Positions 11,918 to 23,586 of a stretch of DNA of 64,000 bases are shown one piece after another (positions within the stretch are counted from its first letter, which is position 1; every line of letters begins with the position of its first letter). The stretch comes from Schistocerca nitens (taxonomy: Eukaryota; Arthropoda; Insecta; Orthoptera; Acrididae), in NCBI RefSeq assembly GCF_023898315.1, contig NC_064622.1:353257234-353321233 (forward strand). The letters run 5' to 3'. Under the pieces are notes generated by a model that saw nothing but the letters and a program-made list of their open reading frames with translations, did not search any database and was not told where the DNA came from. The translations under genes and the position numbers were made by a program.

Positions 11918-13061
11918 GCTATAGAGTGCTTCCCATTAGAACATTCTGAACAGGATACTGGGAGTAAAAGACAGCCTGGGTGGCTGACTAGTAGGATAAG
12001 GATATCATGTAGAACAAAGTGGGAATTATATTAAAATGTTAGAAGTAGTCACAATCAAGTTACAGTAGCCCATTACAAACAGTATTGGAAGGTGCTTAAA
12101 AATGTTATTAGGAAGGCAAAGAATATGTGAGTACACAAACAGAATAGCTAATTCACAGGTTAAAATTAAAACCATATGGTAAATTGTGAAGGAAGTGTCT
12201 GGTCAGCAGCACAAGGTCGACTTTATTAAGTCAGTTTCTGTTACTGATAAATCAGATATAAGCACAGTATTTAACAATCATTTTCTGAGCATTTCTGGTG
12301 AATTAAATAAAAATTTAGTTTCTACAGGGAATCATATAACTCTCTTACCAAATGCCTTTCTGAGACTGATGTCTGAAATACTCCTCTGTAATACTGATAA
12401 GGGGGATATTGAGTAAATAATTAAACCACTGAAGACTAAGGGCTCTCATGGATTTGATGGAGTGCCTCGCAGAATATTAAATTACTGTGCTGCACATACT
12501 AGTACTGTACTTAGCCATATTCGTAATTTTTCCCTTAAGGAATGGTCAGTTTCCTGAACTATTCTCAGTAGTTAAGCCGCTTAATGAAAAGGGAGAAAGG
12601 GCTAATGCAGACAATTTTAGACCTATTTCTATGCCATCAATGTTTGCTAAAGTTATGGAACAGTCTGTGTACATTAGGATAATTGATCATTTTATTTCAC
12701 ATAATTTGATATCACACTTACAGTTCAGTTTTAGAAGCGTTCTAACAACTGAAACTGCTATATTATCTTTTCTCTGTGAGGTACTGGATGTATTAAACAA
12801 AAGGTTTCGAACGCTACACATCTTTTTTGATTTAACTAAGGCGTTTGATTGTATTGATCACAAAATATGGCTCCAGAAGTTGGACCATTATCGAACAGAG
12901 GGAGTAGCTCACAATTGGTTTACCTCTTACTTTAACAACAGACAGCAAAAGGCCATTCTTCACAGTGTTGAGAATGGCTATGATGTGTGGTCTGAGTGGG
13001 AACAGCAAATAGGGGGTGCCCCAGCGATCAGTGCTAGGACCACTTCTGTTCCTTATTTATA

Positions 13062-14643
13062 CAGGGTGGTCCATTGATAGTGACCGGGCCAAATATCTCA
13101 CGAAATAAGCATCAAACGAAAAAACTACAAAGAACGAAACTTGTCTAGCTTGAAGGGGGAAACCAGATGGCGCTATGGTTGGCCTGCTAGATGGCGCTGC
13201 CATAGGTCATCCAAGTACGGCATCATCCAAGTGTCCGGACCGTTCGCCGGATACTTACGTTATTTAAGGAGACAGGAAGTGTTCAGCCACATGTGAAACG
13301 TCAACCACGACCTGCAACAAATGATGATGTCCAAGTAGGTGTTTTAGCTGCTGTCGCGGCTAATCCACACATCAGTAGCATACAAATTGCGCTAGAATCT
13401 GGAATCTCAAAAATGTCGGTGTTGAGAATGCTACATCAACATCGACTGCACCCGTACCATATTTCTATGCACCAGGAATTGCATGGCGACGACTTTGAAT
13501 GTCGTGTAGTTCTGCCACTGGGCACAAGAGGAATTAAGGGACGATGACAGATTTTTTGTACGCGTTCTATTTAGAGACGAAGCGTCATTCACCAACAGCG
13601 ATAACGTAAACCAGCATAATATGCACTATTGGGCAACGGAAAATCCACGATGGCTGCAACAAGTGGAACATTAGCGACCTTGGCGGGTTCATGTATGGTG
13701 CAGCGTTATGGGAGGAAGGATAATTGGCCTCCATTTTGTCGATGGCAATCTAAATTGTGCAATGTATGCTGATTTCCTACGTAATGTTCTACCGATGTTA
13801 CTACAAGATTTTTCACTGCATGACAGAATGGCGATGTACTTCCAACATGATGGATGTCTGGCACATAGCTCGCGTGTGGTTGAAGTGGTATTGAATAGCA
13901 TATTTCATAACAGGTGGATTGGTCGTCGAAGCACCATACCATGGCCCGCACGTTCACCGGATCTGACGTCCCCGCATTTCTTTCTGTGGGGAAAGTTGAA
14001 GGATATTTGCTATCATGATCCACCGACAACGCCTGACAATATGCGTCAGCGCATTGTCGATGCATGTGCGAACATTACGGAAGGCGAACTACTCGCTGTT
14101 GAGAGGAATGTCGTTACACGTACTGCCAAACGCATTGAGGTTGACGGACATCATTTTGAGCATTTATTGCATTAATATGATATTTACAGGTAATCATGCT
14201 GTAATAGCATGCGTTCTCAGAAATGGTAAGTTCACAAAGGTACATGTACCACATTGGAACAACCGAAATGAAATGTTCAAACGTACCTGCATTCTATATT
14301 TTAATTTAAAACACCTACCTGTTACCAACTGTTCGTCTAAAATTGTGAGCCATATGTTTGTGACTATTACAGCGTCATCTATCACAAAGCGAAGAAAGTG
14401 GTCCAACTAAAACATTCATATTTCTTTACGTACTACACGAATATGTATTAAAAAATGGGGGTTCCTATTTAGAAAAAACGCAGTTGATATCCGTTTGACC
14501 TATGGCAGCGCCATCTAGCGGGCCAACCATAGCGCCATCTGGTTTCCCTCTTCAAGCTAGACAAATTTCGTCCATTGTAGTTTTTTCGTTTGACGCTTAT
14601 TTCGTGAGATATTTGGCCCGGTCACGATCAATGGACCACCCTG
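13062..14643 (+). mobile_element. mariner-like transposon with long inverted ends
   Basis: The ends CAGGGTGGTCCATTGATAGT (left) and CAGGGTGGTCCATTGATCGT (right, reverse complement) continue to match for about 150 bp on each side, through GGGAAACCAGATGGCGC and GCTAGATGGCGCTGCCATAG. TA flanks at 13060-13061 and 14644-14645. Removing the element joins the LINE-B frame at ...PYLY and INDMPS, which confirms the boundaries. Length 1582 bp. Confidence 0.92.
13293..14175 (+). pseudogene. transposase of the long-ended mariner-like element, broken
   Basis: The N-terminal helix-turn-helix part MKRQPRPATNDDVQVGVLAA to MLHQHRLHPYHISMHQEL is readable. The first catalytic region (about 13548-13700) is spoiled by stops and a frame change. 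From 13708 the frame is good: MGGRIIGLHFVDGNLNCAMY, FQHDGCLAHSSRVVE (second catalytic Asp), PWPARSPDLTSPHFFLWG (third Asp), ending VDGHHFEHLLH. I count 36 residues between the second and third Asp, unlike the 34 of the mariners at 10486 and 27648, so it is a different group within the IS630-Tc1-mariner superfamily. Confidence 0.8.
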
Positions 14644-15706
14644 TATAAATGATATGCCCTCTAGTATTACAGGTAACTCGAAAATATTTATGTTTGCTGA
14701 TGGAACTAGTTTGGTAGTAAAGGATGTTGTGTGCAACATTGACTCTGTTTCAAATAATGCAATTCATGACATACGCTCATGGCTTGTAGAAAATAAACTA
14801 ACGCTAAGTCACAGTGACACTCAGTTTTACAGTTTCTAACATACACTTCAATAAAACCTGACGTTTTAATTTCAGAGAATGGGCGCATGATTACTGAAAC
14901 TGTATAGTTGAAATTTCTAGGTGTTCAGCATACATTCAGGAAAGCATGCATTCAGGATCTTGTTCAAACACATAATGCTGCCATTTTTACTATTTGAATG
15001 GTATCTGAAGCAAGTGATTGTTCGATACGAAAATTAGTCTACTTTGCTTTATTTTCATTCACTTATGACGTACGGTATAATATTTTGGGGTAACTCTTCC
15101 CATTCTCAAAGGATATGTTTGGCTCAGAAACGGGTGGTTCGGGAAGTGGTGTAAGTTCACCAACCTCTTGTCGACCTCTGTTTATTAGACTGGATATTCT
15201 GGTATTGACCTCTCAATATATAATATATTCTTCACTTTCGCTTCTTGTTAACAATATCAGCTTATTCTCAAGAATTAGCAGCTTTTTCTCACTTAATACT
15301 AGGTAGAAATCCAATCTGTATTTGGATCGTACTTCCTTGACTCTCGTGCAGAAAGTTGTAGTATATTTCTGCACCCATTTTCAATAAGCTACCACAAGAA
15401 TTCAAAAATCTTAGAAGTAATCCACGTACTTTCAAATCTAAACTGAAGAATTTCCTCATGCGTCACGCCGCCTATTCGGTCTTAGACTTCCTTGAAAAAT
15501 TGAGCTGATTACTGTGTTATATTGATGACTGCATTTACATAAACTTACGGCATTCTTTTTTGGGTTCATAAACATTTTATTTTATCTGTTATTACTTTTA
15601 AATTGTAATTTTATGTACTGACACGTTCCATGACCTTGGAGATTTGCTCCTCAATTTGGTCCAACGGAACTAGATGTTTAAAATAAAATAGATAAATAAA
15701 GGTAGG

Positions 15707-16829
15707 CCTACGTTTATAATATCAAGCTAAGGTTTCCCCTAAAGTTGTCGGTTCCATATGGTGGTGTCTTGGCGTCGGTAGAAGAATATTACTGTAAATC
15801 TGTGCCCAACTTTGACACTGAGTCTTGCTCTAACAATCTACCATGCAGCTCTAATTTCTGTCTTGACTGATTTGCACGCTGCGACGAGTACACCACCTTC
15901 ATTTCCTATTAGGAAGCAGAAACTGTTGCATCATGAAGCATTAGTCCGATATTGACCAATCTTTATGGAGATAATTAAACTTTCATTCCACTCATAACTG
16001 ATATCCATCTTTAGCATCAGTATGATATGGGACCATCAAAGGCATGAATACGCTCTTGTGTCTGTTGTAATATTAAAATACACAGGCCCCGACTGTCACT
16101 TCGAAGATTGCCTACCCACGTTTGAAACACATTCTGTGTCAGTTCACGAAGATTACTGTATGGATGCTGGTATGAAAGTATGTCTTCCCATCACATCCAA
16201 GACATGCTCCGTGGTCAGCAAATCAGGGGATCATAAGGACAGTCAAGTATCCGTACATTCTTCAAGACTTTTGTGGGATAAACTGCAGTTTGAGGTCTTG
16301 CATTATCTTAGTGCAATATGCCATTTGCTACCTTGGCCATGAAGGGTATAACAACAAGTTTTACCATCCTTTACACATACTACTGAGCATTCAACCTTCC
16401 TCCAACAGGGACCGATGACCGTAGCAGTCTGGTCCCTTTGATCCCCCAAACCAACCAACTTCCTTCAACGCTTACCGGATTAGTCTCGTTTTTATATCGG
16501 TTAACTTCCTACAACATGATTCCAGGAATTGGAGAGATATGTGTCTCGAAAATCAATGCCTCCTGTGACCATTCAACAGTTCGTCTGTGAACATGTTGGA
16601 ATCGAGCTCAGGCCCAGGAACAGGAATGATGCTCATCCCTGAAGACCACAGAACGCCACTCCATGTTCCAGTTGTCTCTGGCCCTGCACCATGCAAGTCT
16701 GTGTTGTCTACAAGCAACTCGCAACTTGTTCTAAGTTGTTCTAGACACTCCATGGTGACACTCTGCTTGTAACCTATGACCAGATATCACCTGTTCCCAT
16801 CTGTCTACGCCGTGTGTCCCAGTTCTGTT
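15707..16829. other. no gene; a SINE tail scrap at 16408-16460
   Basis: Unassigned. A plus-strand frame at 16022-16342 (MIWDHQRHEYAL...) has no motif. At 16408-16460 GGGACCGATGACCGTAGCAG followed by TCTGGTCCCTTTGATCCC is the tail of a SINE-B-type repeat without a head. Confidence 0.4.
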
Positions 16830-17014
16830 GTGGTCTAGCGGTTCTAGGCGCTCAGTCCGGAACCGCGCGACTGCTACGGTCGCAGGTTCGAATCCTGCCT
16901 CGGGCATGGATGTGTGTGATGTCCTTAGGTTAGTTAGGTTTAAGTAGTTCTAAGTTCTAGGGGACTGATGACCACAGATGTTAAGTCCCATAGTGCTCAG
17001 AGCCATTTTTTGAA
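16830..17014 (+). repeat. SINE-A copy
   Basis: Head starts within GTGGTCTAGCGGTTCTAGGC and the tail ends AGAGCCATTTTTTGAA. Perfect 11-bp duplication CCAGTTCTGTT at 16819-16829 and 17015-17025. Confidence 0.94.
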
Positions 17015-17289
17015 CCAGTTCTGTTAGGACTGTTTGCATGAAATTCCAAACTGCGAATCTATCTCGTGCTGAGCTGCGGCGTTACGATCCTTGATGTTTC
17101 AACAGCAGCCGTGTAGCAGGCGCCTCAGCCGCGAATGTAACAATACGTGGCTGACACTCGGCGGAGAATGGCGAAGCAGTAGCATGGCAACTTCAAGTTT
17201 TATGTTTGTGGGCGAGAATATGTCGAATTTGTCCCGAATACCGAAAGGCAGGTTCCTGGTCGATCCTCCACAACGATGACCCAGCTATT

Positions 17290-17520
17290 CCCTGATGTCT
17301 TGACGAATGTTCTATCATTCAGGTGCTTCTTATCTTCAGTGTTCCCACATGTTAATTTCTTTGCCAGTTTTGCGGAGAACATTCCCATTTCATCACTAAA
17401 TCTAACCTTCAACATCCTTCTGTAGTACCACATCTCAAATGATTCGATTCTCTTCTCTTTCGGTTTTTCCAGTACATGATTCTGCAACAAATGCATATTC
17501 TCAAAAAATTCTTCAGTCAA
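17290..17520 (-). mobile_element. RTE-type LINE scrap
   Basis: The minus strand reads KRIESFEMWYYRRMLKVRFS, which parallels KRIEAFEMWCYRRMLKIRWV in the better copy at 53727-54437. Downstream residues do not align, so only a short part of the reverse transcriptase C-terminal region remains. Confidence 0.5.
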
Positions 17521-18045
17521 ACTCCGAGTAGCTCCACTGTTGCTATCTCAGCCATATTCAAAAGTGTTCAAACCACTTGTATTACTTATGAAAATCGGTA
17601 AGCTTTACCTAAGTTGCGCAAATTGGGGTCATGTTAAAAACATCTAAAAAATAAGAATTTTTTTGCATCATATTCGAAAACGCAAAGATATTGACAACAC
17701 TCGTGCAATTTACAGTATTTTCATGTCAAAAAATGAGCAAACACACACACGTATTTCACTAAAAATGTTTACTTCAAAAGGTGTCTTATCTCATCAGTAA
17801 ATTCCGATTTTACTGGAAACTATGTAGCATCATTGTGGAATATGGGAACAAGTATAAAACATAAACAGTCAAAAACCAAAATTCACTTTTGCAATTTAAT
17901 CAACGAATTAAAAATACATATCCTACAAGACTTCAAAATGCGAAATAAATCAACTGAATCTTCATGTGTGTGTTTCTCATTATCGTCAACACATGGTAGC
18001 AAAAAAATGCAATGTTAATGTCAAGTGTCACAGTGTCGAAATGAA

Positions 18046-18048
<3 letters not shown>

Positions 18049-18092
<44 letters not shown>

Positions 18093-18112
18093 CACACACA
18101 CACACACACACA
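18049..18112. repeat. (CT)n(CA)n microsatellite
   Basis: About 40 bases of CT followed by about 20 of CA. Confidence 0.95.
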
Positions 18113-18412
18113 AATGTCTGTCAAAATGTACGCAAAAACACAACTGTGAATTCTCAAATTATGTCCCTTTGTTATTTCCATGGCTAAATTGTTGCAAAAC
18201 ATCTGTGGCCAAAAAATAACATGCTAAGCAGACAGTTGACATTCCATTTTTAACCCTGTACTTGGTGTAAGCCACAATGTGCACTCAAACATTTCTACAT
18301 CTACATTGTTCTACAAAGGAAATTATGCTTGGCAACTGTTGATATGTTAATTGAGTGCCTAAAATGTCTGCAAAAATACGTCAGCAAGACAAAAATGCAA
18401 TGTTTACGTTTA

Positions 18413-18413
18413 G

Positions 18414-18455
<42 letters not shown>

Positions 18456-18456
18456 A
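18413..18456. repeat. (CT)n(CA)n microsatellite, second copy
   Basis: Same arrangement as 18049-18112, shorter CT part, in the second block of the diverged duplication. Confidence 0.95.
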
Positions 18457-19130
18457 AATATCAATCAAAACTGATGCCTAAAATATGACTGTGGAGTCAC
18501 AAATGAAAATGCCCCCATGTTATTTTCATGTCTAAATCGCTACAAAAACATGAACTTTGCTAAAATACCATGCTAACCATGCTAAATAGATAGGTAGCTA
18601 CTGATTTTAGGCCTACGCGCAAAAAACCTAATTTCATGGAAGGCTGTGACATATACCATTCGGAAATATGGTGACAAGCTCTCTAACATGTTTACTAAAT
18701 GTTTTACCATAATAAATTACTAAATAACACCAAAATCTAATTTTAATCCTTCAAAATATGAGATGTAAAACATACAGCATAGCCAAAGACAAAGTAATTG
18801 CCCAAGCATCATTTTAGGAGACGAAGAAAGTGTTTTGATGAAATCATGGTTGCATTTTGTAATACGCAAGGAGACCTTCATAATGCCCAGAATGTGAATG
18901 TAGCTTGTCATATAGTCTTCTATACAACACTCTCAGCAGAATTTTAGCTGCATTGACCAAAGACAATGGTGGACAGCATCCAACACACAGAGATGAAGAT
19001 GCTTAGTGGTGGAAGCTAGGAACCCATCACTGCAGCTTTCAGAAATGAGAACATTTTCTGCTGGACTGTTATTAAATAACAAAATGAATGACCACCATCA
19101 AACTGTATTCAAGGCAGAGTTGAGCACTTA

Positions 19131-21085
19131 GTGGCCAGACACATTGTTGAACACAACAAACTTTACGAACAAAAAGTCAGAAGTTGAAAATATTTTTAAT
19201 AATCATTTTCTAAATGTTGTGGATATAGTAGGATCCAGGTGTTCATTAGAAGATGCTAGGCTGTTAATGGAAGAGGCCATACCTATGCAATTTGATACAA
19301 TTGAAATCTCACCCACTTCTCCCTCTGAAATTAGGAAAATAATAAACTTGCTTAAAAGCAAAAACTCACATGGAATTGATGGCATTTCCAGCAAAATACT
19401 AAAAGCTTGTTCTCAACAGATAAGTAAGATTCTCAGCCACCTGTGTAATAGCTCTCTGGAACAGGGCATTTTCCCTGATAGACTGAAATATGCTATTGTT
19501 ATACCTTTGCATAAAAAGGGGGATAGATCTGATGTCAACAATTACCGTCCAATCTCCCTTCTAACAGCTTTATCCAAAATTTTTGAGAAAGTAATGTATT
19601 CAAGAGTAACTTCACATATCTGTAAAAATGAAGTACTAACAAAATGTCAGTTTGGTTTCCAGAAAGGTTTTTCAACAGAAAATGCCATATATGCTTTCAC
19701 CAGTCAAATTTTGAATGATCTGAATAACCGAACACCACCCATTGGGATTTTTTGTGATCTCTCAAAGGCTTTTGATTGTGTAAATCACGAAATTCTGCTA
19801 GACAAGCTCAAGTATTGTGGCATGAGTGGGACAGTGCACAAATGGTTTAATTCGTACCTAACTGGAAGAGTGCAGAAATTTGAAATAAGTAGTTCTTGTA
19901 ACATGCAAAGATCAGCACATTCCTCAAACTGGGGAACTATCAAGAATGGGGTTCCACAAGGGTCAGTCTTGGGTCCTTTGTTGTTCTTATTATATATTAA
20001 TGACTTGCCATTCTATATTCATGAAGAGGCAAAGTTAGTTCTCTTTGCTGATGATACAAGTATAGTAATCACACCTGACAAACAAGAATTAACTGATGAA
20101 ATTGTCAATACTGTCTTTCAGAAAATTACTAAGTGGTTCCTCGTAAACGGACTCTCACTGAATTTTGATAAGACACAGTACATACAGTTCTGTACAGTGA
20201 ATGGTATGACGCCATTAATAAATATAGACCTTAATCAGAAGCATATAGCTAAGGTAGAATATTGCAAATTTTTAGGTGTGTTCATTGATGAGAGATTAAA
20301 TTGGAAGAAACACGTTGATGATCTGCTGAAATGTTTGAGTTCAGCTACTTATGCAATAAGGGTCATTGCAAATTTTGGTGATAAACATCTTAGTAATTTA
20401 GCTTACTACGCCAATTTTCACTCATTGCTTTCATATGGCATCATATTTTGGGGTAATTCATCACTGAGGAATAAAGTATTTATTGCACAAAAGCGTGTAA
20501 TCAGAATAATAGCTGGAGTCCACCCAAGATCATCCTGCAGACATTTATTTAAGGATGTAGGGATATTCACAGTAGCTTCTCAGTATATATACTCTCTTAT
20601 GAAATTTGTTATTAACAACCAAACCCAATTCAAAAGTAATAGCAGTGTGCATAACTACAATACTAGGAGAAAGGATGATCTTCACTATTCAAGATTAAAT
20701 CTAACTTTGGCACAGAAAGGGGTGAATTATACTGGCACTAAAGTCTTTGGTCACTTACCAAATAGTATCAAAAGTCTGACAGATAACCAACAAGTATTTA
20801 AGAAGAAATTAAAAGAATTTCTGAATGACAACTCCTTCTACTCCATAGAGGAATTTTTAGATATAAATTAAGAAAAAAAAATTTTTTTAAAAATAAAAAT
20901 AAAAAATAAAGAAAAACAAAAAAACACAATAAAATAAAGTTGTTATATTAACTTAAGTATGTTGTTAAATTAACCTAATTATGTCATGTATTGGAAAATT
21001 CGACTCGTTCCACATCATTACAAAATATCGTATTCATGATCCATGGAACTAGTATTAATCTAATCTAATCTAATCTAATCTAATC
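19131..21085 (+). mobile_element. LINE-C, 5'-truncated, with (TAATC)n tail
   Basis: Non-LTR retrotransposon of Jockey/CR1 appearance. The open reverse transcriptase frame (19144-20871) is followed by an A-rich 3' region (20872-20940), then GACTCGTTCCACATCATTAC and CCATGGAACTAGTATTAATC, and ends in six TAATC units (21056-21085). The endonuclease is absent, so this copy is truncated at its 5' end, as LINE copies usually are. The intact long frame suggests a recent insertion. The left boundary is my estimate. Confidence 0.85.
19144..20871 (+). CDS. LINE reverse transcriptase, open 575-codon frame
   Basis: RNA-directed DNA polymerase of a non-LTR retrotransposon. The first part is the linker before the polymerase (FNNHFLNVVDIV). 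Reverse transcriptase motifs follow in order: NNYRPISLLTALSKIFEKVM, FGFQKGFSTENA, FCDLSKAFDCVNHEILLDKL (first catalytic Asp), GVPQGSVLGPLLFLLYINDL, LFADDTSIVI (catalytic Asp pair), NFDKTQYIQF and CKFLGVFIDERLNWKKHVDD. The C-terminal region holds the thumb-like part YGIIFWGNSS and QKRVIRIIAG. The chosen ATG is simply the first in the open frame, because the true protein would begin further upstream with an endonuclease domain that is missing. No internal stop. Function as an independent enzyme is unlikely, but the polymerase domain itself looks whole. Confidence 0.9.
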   Translation: MLNTTNFTNKKSEVENIFNNHFLNVVDIVGSRCSLEDARLLMEEAIPMQFDTIEISPTSPSEIRKIINLLKSKNSHGIDGISSKILKACSQQISKILSHLCNSSLEQGIFPDRLKYAIVIPLHKKGDRSDVNNYRPISLLTALSKIFEKVMYSRVTSHICKNEVLTKCQFGFQKGFSTENAIYAFTSQILNDLNNRTPPIGIFCDLSKAFDCVNHEILLDKLKYCGMSGTVHKWFNSYLTGRVQKFEISSSCNMQRSAHSSNWGTIKNGVPQGSVLGPLLFLLYINDLPFYIHEEAKLVLFADDTSIVITPDKQELTDEIVNTVFQKITKWFLVNGLSLNFDKTQYIQFCTVNGMTPLINIDLNQKHIAKVEYCKFLGVFIDERLNWKKHVDDLLKCLSSATYAIRVIANFGDKHLSNLAYYANFHSLLSYGIIFWGNSSLRNKVFIAQKRVIRIIAGVHPRSSCRHLFKDVGIFTVASQYIYSLMKFVINNQTQFKSNSSVHNYNTRRKDDLHYSRLNLTLAQKGVNYTGTKVFGHLPNSIKSLTDNQQVFKKKLKEFLNDNSFYSIEEFLDIN

Positions 21086-21262
21086 AGTGGCTGATTTCCC
21101 TCTCCCGCGGCTTCTCTCAATCATATAAAAGTGAACTGGAAATTGTCATTACAGCACATCCTTCTGAGGTGGATGCTCGGGTCAGTTACACCAAACAACA
21201 CCTTGTTGTCAGCAGTTAATTTATTCACCTCTTCACACAAGCAAGGATTACAAAGAACTGAA

Positions 21263-21831
21263 TGGTGGAACTGCACAATGATAATGTTTAGCTTAGTTCA
21301 AAGACGATACTCAGATCAATACTGGTGTCGACCTCATCGGTGCCACATAGCCCCCCCCCCCCCTCCCGCAGTACGGAGTACTCTTGAGAGGCCGGTGGGG
21401 GGAGGGGGGGTGACTATGGTGTCAGCAGGGGTGGTCCATGGGAGCCGGACCACGGTCAGCTCGACAGCGTCATTGGGTAGCTGTGTGGGTAGATGTCGTG
21501 AAGGAAGATCCGGCCACTGAACCTGGAAGTCGCTGAAGCACGCCGGTCGTTGTACTGGGCGTGCTGGTTGTGCAGCGACAGGTAGGCCGGTGGTTTGCAG
21601 GAGGAATGGAATGACGATGACGATGTTTCCGGAAGGCATGGTAAACACACGAAACATGCCCAGGTCGATGTTGGGCGAGAGGTGGACACATTTCACCAGG
21701 TGGCAGGGAATGGCGGAGCTTGTGTCATGAGCACTGGATGAAGGGATGGTGGAACTGCACAAAGATAATGTTTAGCTTAGTTCAAAGACAATACTCAGAT
21801 CGATACTGGTGTCGACCTCATCGGTGCCACA
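21263..21831 (-). mobile_element. small LTR-retrotransposon remnant
   Basis: Fossil. Two direct repeats of 85 bp (21263-21347 and 21747-21831, three differences by eye) surround about 400 bp of GC-rich, coding-like sequence. On the minus strand a G-rich purine tract immediately precedes the start TGTGGCACCGATGAGG of the left repeat, as expected at a 3' LTR. Only ends and a short internal piece remain, so most of the element is missing. Family not determined; age looks moderate from the similarity of the two repeats. Confidence 0.5.
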
Positions 21832-23373
21832 CTTCAATCCCACAATGCATCTGGCTTCAATCAGTGCTATCCCATGTCCCATTCCCACCTCCATCCCTAA
21901 CATTACAACCCTATGCCCCGCACTTCATTCAATCTACACTCACTGTCTCCTCTCCATATTATTATTTCTGCCCCTTCCACTAATTATCACCTTGCTCAGT
22001 AATGAACACAACAATTCACTTAGTCTAAGGAGGGACCTATTCTCATTCAGATGGCCATAATTCTGATTTCACTAGAAGTTTGGCCATCAAAGTAAAATAG
22101 TGTTTAGTCAACATGTCACTTATCACAGGAATAATTATTGTCACCTTACATTATTTTACTGAGACAAGCACTGCAGTAGGAAATTCTTAGTAGTGTTAGA
22201 TCAGATGAAGGATGTCTGACATTGGAAGTGACAAGGAGCTTTCTGTGAATGCCATGAGAATTGAAAATTTGTACCATACTGTGATTCAAACCCAGATTTT
22301 CTGCTTGCCTCACTCACTGGGTTACATGAGTATGCAACCAAGACGGACTATAGCTTCAATTGTCACTGGAATTTTCACCTATGATTTCTGTATCTTCATT
22401 AGTTACAACAAATTTAGTACACTGCAGGAAGTTTGACTGTTTCTCGATGATTTTTGTTAATATTGTTTCCTGTCTTTGCACATTTACTTATTTCTTCTCC
22501 CATCAATGCTTTCATTTCATTGGTTTTAATTCAGTTCTACTTGTTAAAAGCAGTCTGGCACAAATTTTCATTAGTGACAACATGTTGGGTAGAATGACAA
22601 TTAACAAAAAATAAAATGTTTGAGCTTAATGCCACTTTAACAACGAACTCAATACAGATGAACAATGGGTTCATATTGAACAAAGATTGGGTAGGTTTCT
22701 GATCATTGACTTTTTGAAAGAACAATTCTGGCATTCATGAGATGTAATTTAAGTTGAACCTAGAAAATCTAAGTATGACATTATGGATAGAGATTTCAAC
22801 TCTGTTCCTCCTAAATCCAAGTACGGTCTCCTAACTACCTTACATGGTACAAAGAACACTGTTGATGTAATTACACACTTGATTTCTACCTATCCCCAAC
22901 ATTCCCAGTTTTTACCAATGCAACTGTGTTTTAGTCACTGGGAGTACCCCTTTCACTTCTATTCGTTTCCACAGCCCCCATAAGAACATGAACATTCACA
23001 GTACATGATACTACGCTGCAACAGCTCTAGTCACAGAATCACACTTATATGTGCACACTTGACGTACTATGCTGACGAAGTGTGTTAGTTAGCATACACA
23101 TACATCAGTAAAAGAATATGTTACCAAATTACACAAACCTATGAAAATCATAATATTCAGGCACTGACTGATAACTAGCCTCATTAATAGCAAATGCCAT
23201 AAAAATAAATTGGTGTGAGATATGAAGATAATGACCTTTTTTAAATTCTTTTGCACGATTATTACTCAATGACTGTAAACTATGTTTTTGTTTTTTTTAT
23301 TTCTGTTGAACAAATACTATATCACTGTTTGTATATTATCTCAGAAAAATACACCTAAAAAAAAGGCCAAAAG
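21832..23373. other. no gene recognised
   Basis: AT-rich sequence with only short frames that lack motifs. Nothing supportable. Confidence 0.45.
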
Positions 23374-23384
23374 TGAAAAACATA

Positions 23385-23586
23385 GCCGGCCGAAGTGGCC
23401 GTTCGGTTCTAGGCGCTGCAGTCTGGAACCGCGAGACCGCTACGGTCGCAGGTTCGAATCCTGCCTCGGGCATGGATGTGTGTGATGTCCTTAGGTTAGT
23501 TAGGTTTAACTAGTTCTAAGTTCAAGGGGACTAATGACCTTAGAAGTTGAGTCCCATAGTACTCAGAGCCATTTGAACCATTTTTT
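23385..23586 (+). repeat. SINE-A copy, full length
   Basis: GCCGGCCGAAGTGGCCGTTC to TTTGAACCATTTTTT. Perfect 11-bp duplication TGAAAAACATA at 23374-23384 and 23587-23597. Confidence 0.96.

Larger units (their letters stand above)
11930..15706 (+). mobile_element. LINE-B, Jockey/CR1-like, split by a mariner-like element
   Basis: Decayed LINE in two pieces, 11930-13059 and 14646-15706. Linker region first (HYKQYWKVLKNVIRKAKNM), then reverse transcriptase: DNFRPISMPSMFAKVMEQ, FFDLTKAFDCIDH, and after the insertion NSKIFMFADGTSLVV (the usual FADDTS, with Asp to Gly at the second catalytic Asp). The 3' end reads GACACGTTCCATGACC through CGGAACTAGATGTTT and finishes with AAAATAGATAAATAAA. Endonuclease part not seen, so it is 5' truncated. 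Several stops and frameshifts, for example after KGDIE at 12414-12416. Confidence 0.8.
17521..19130. other. no gene; diverged tandem repeat with compound microsatellites
   Basis: Two related blocks, about 18006-18232 and 18395-18585. Each has ATGCAATGTT, a (CT)n(CA)n array, AATGTCTGTCAAAA or AATATCAATCAAAA, a stretch with TGTTATTTCCATG or TGTTATTTTCATG, and CATGCTAA. Spacing is about 390 bp. No coding sequence is apparent. Confidence 0.5.

Noticed and set aside
13708-14065. Minus-strand frames opposite the mariner-like transposase
   Set aside because: Shadow of the transposase frame that carries FQHDG and SPDL motifs on the plus strand.
18025-18219. Open frames with Ser-Leu and His-Thr runs
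   Set aside because: They are translations of the CT and CA microsatellites.
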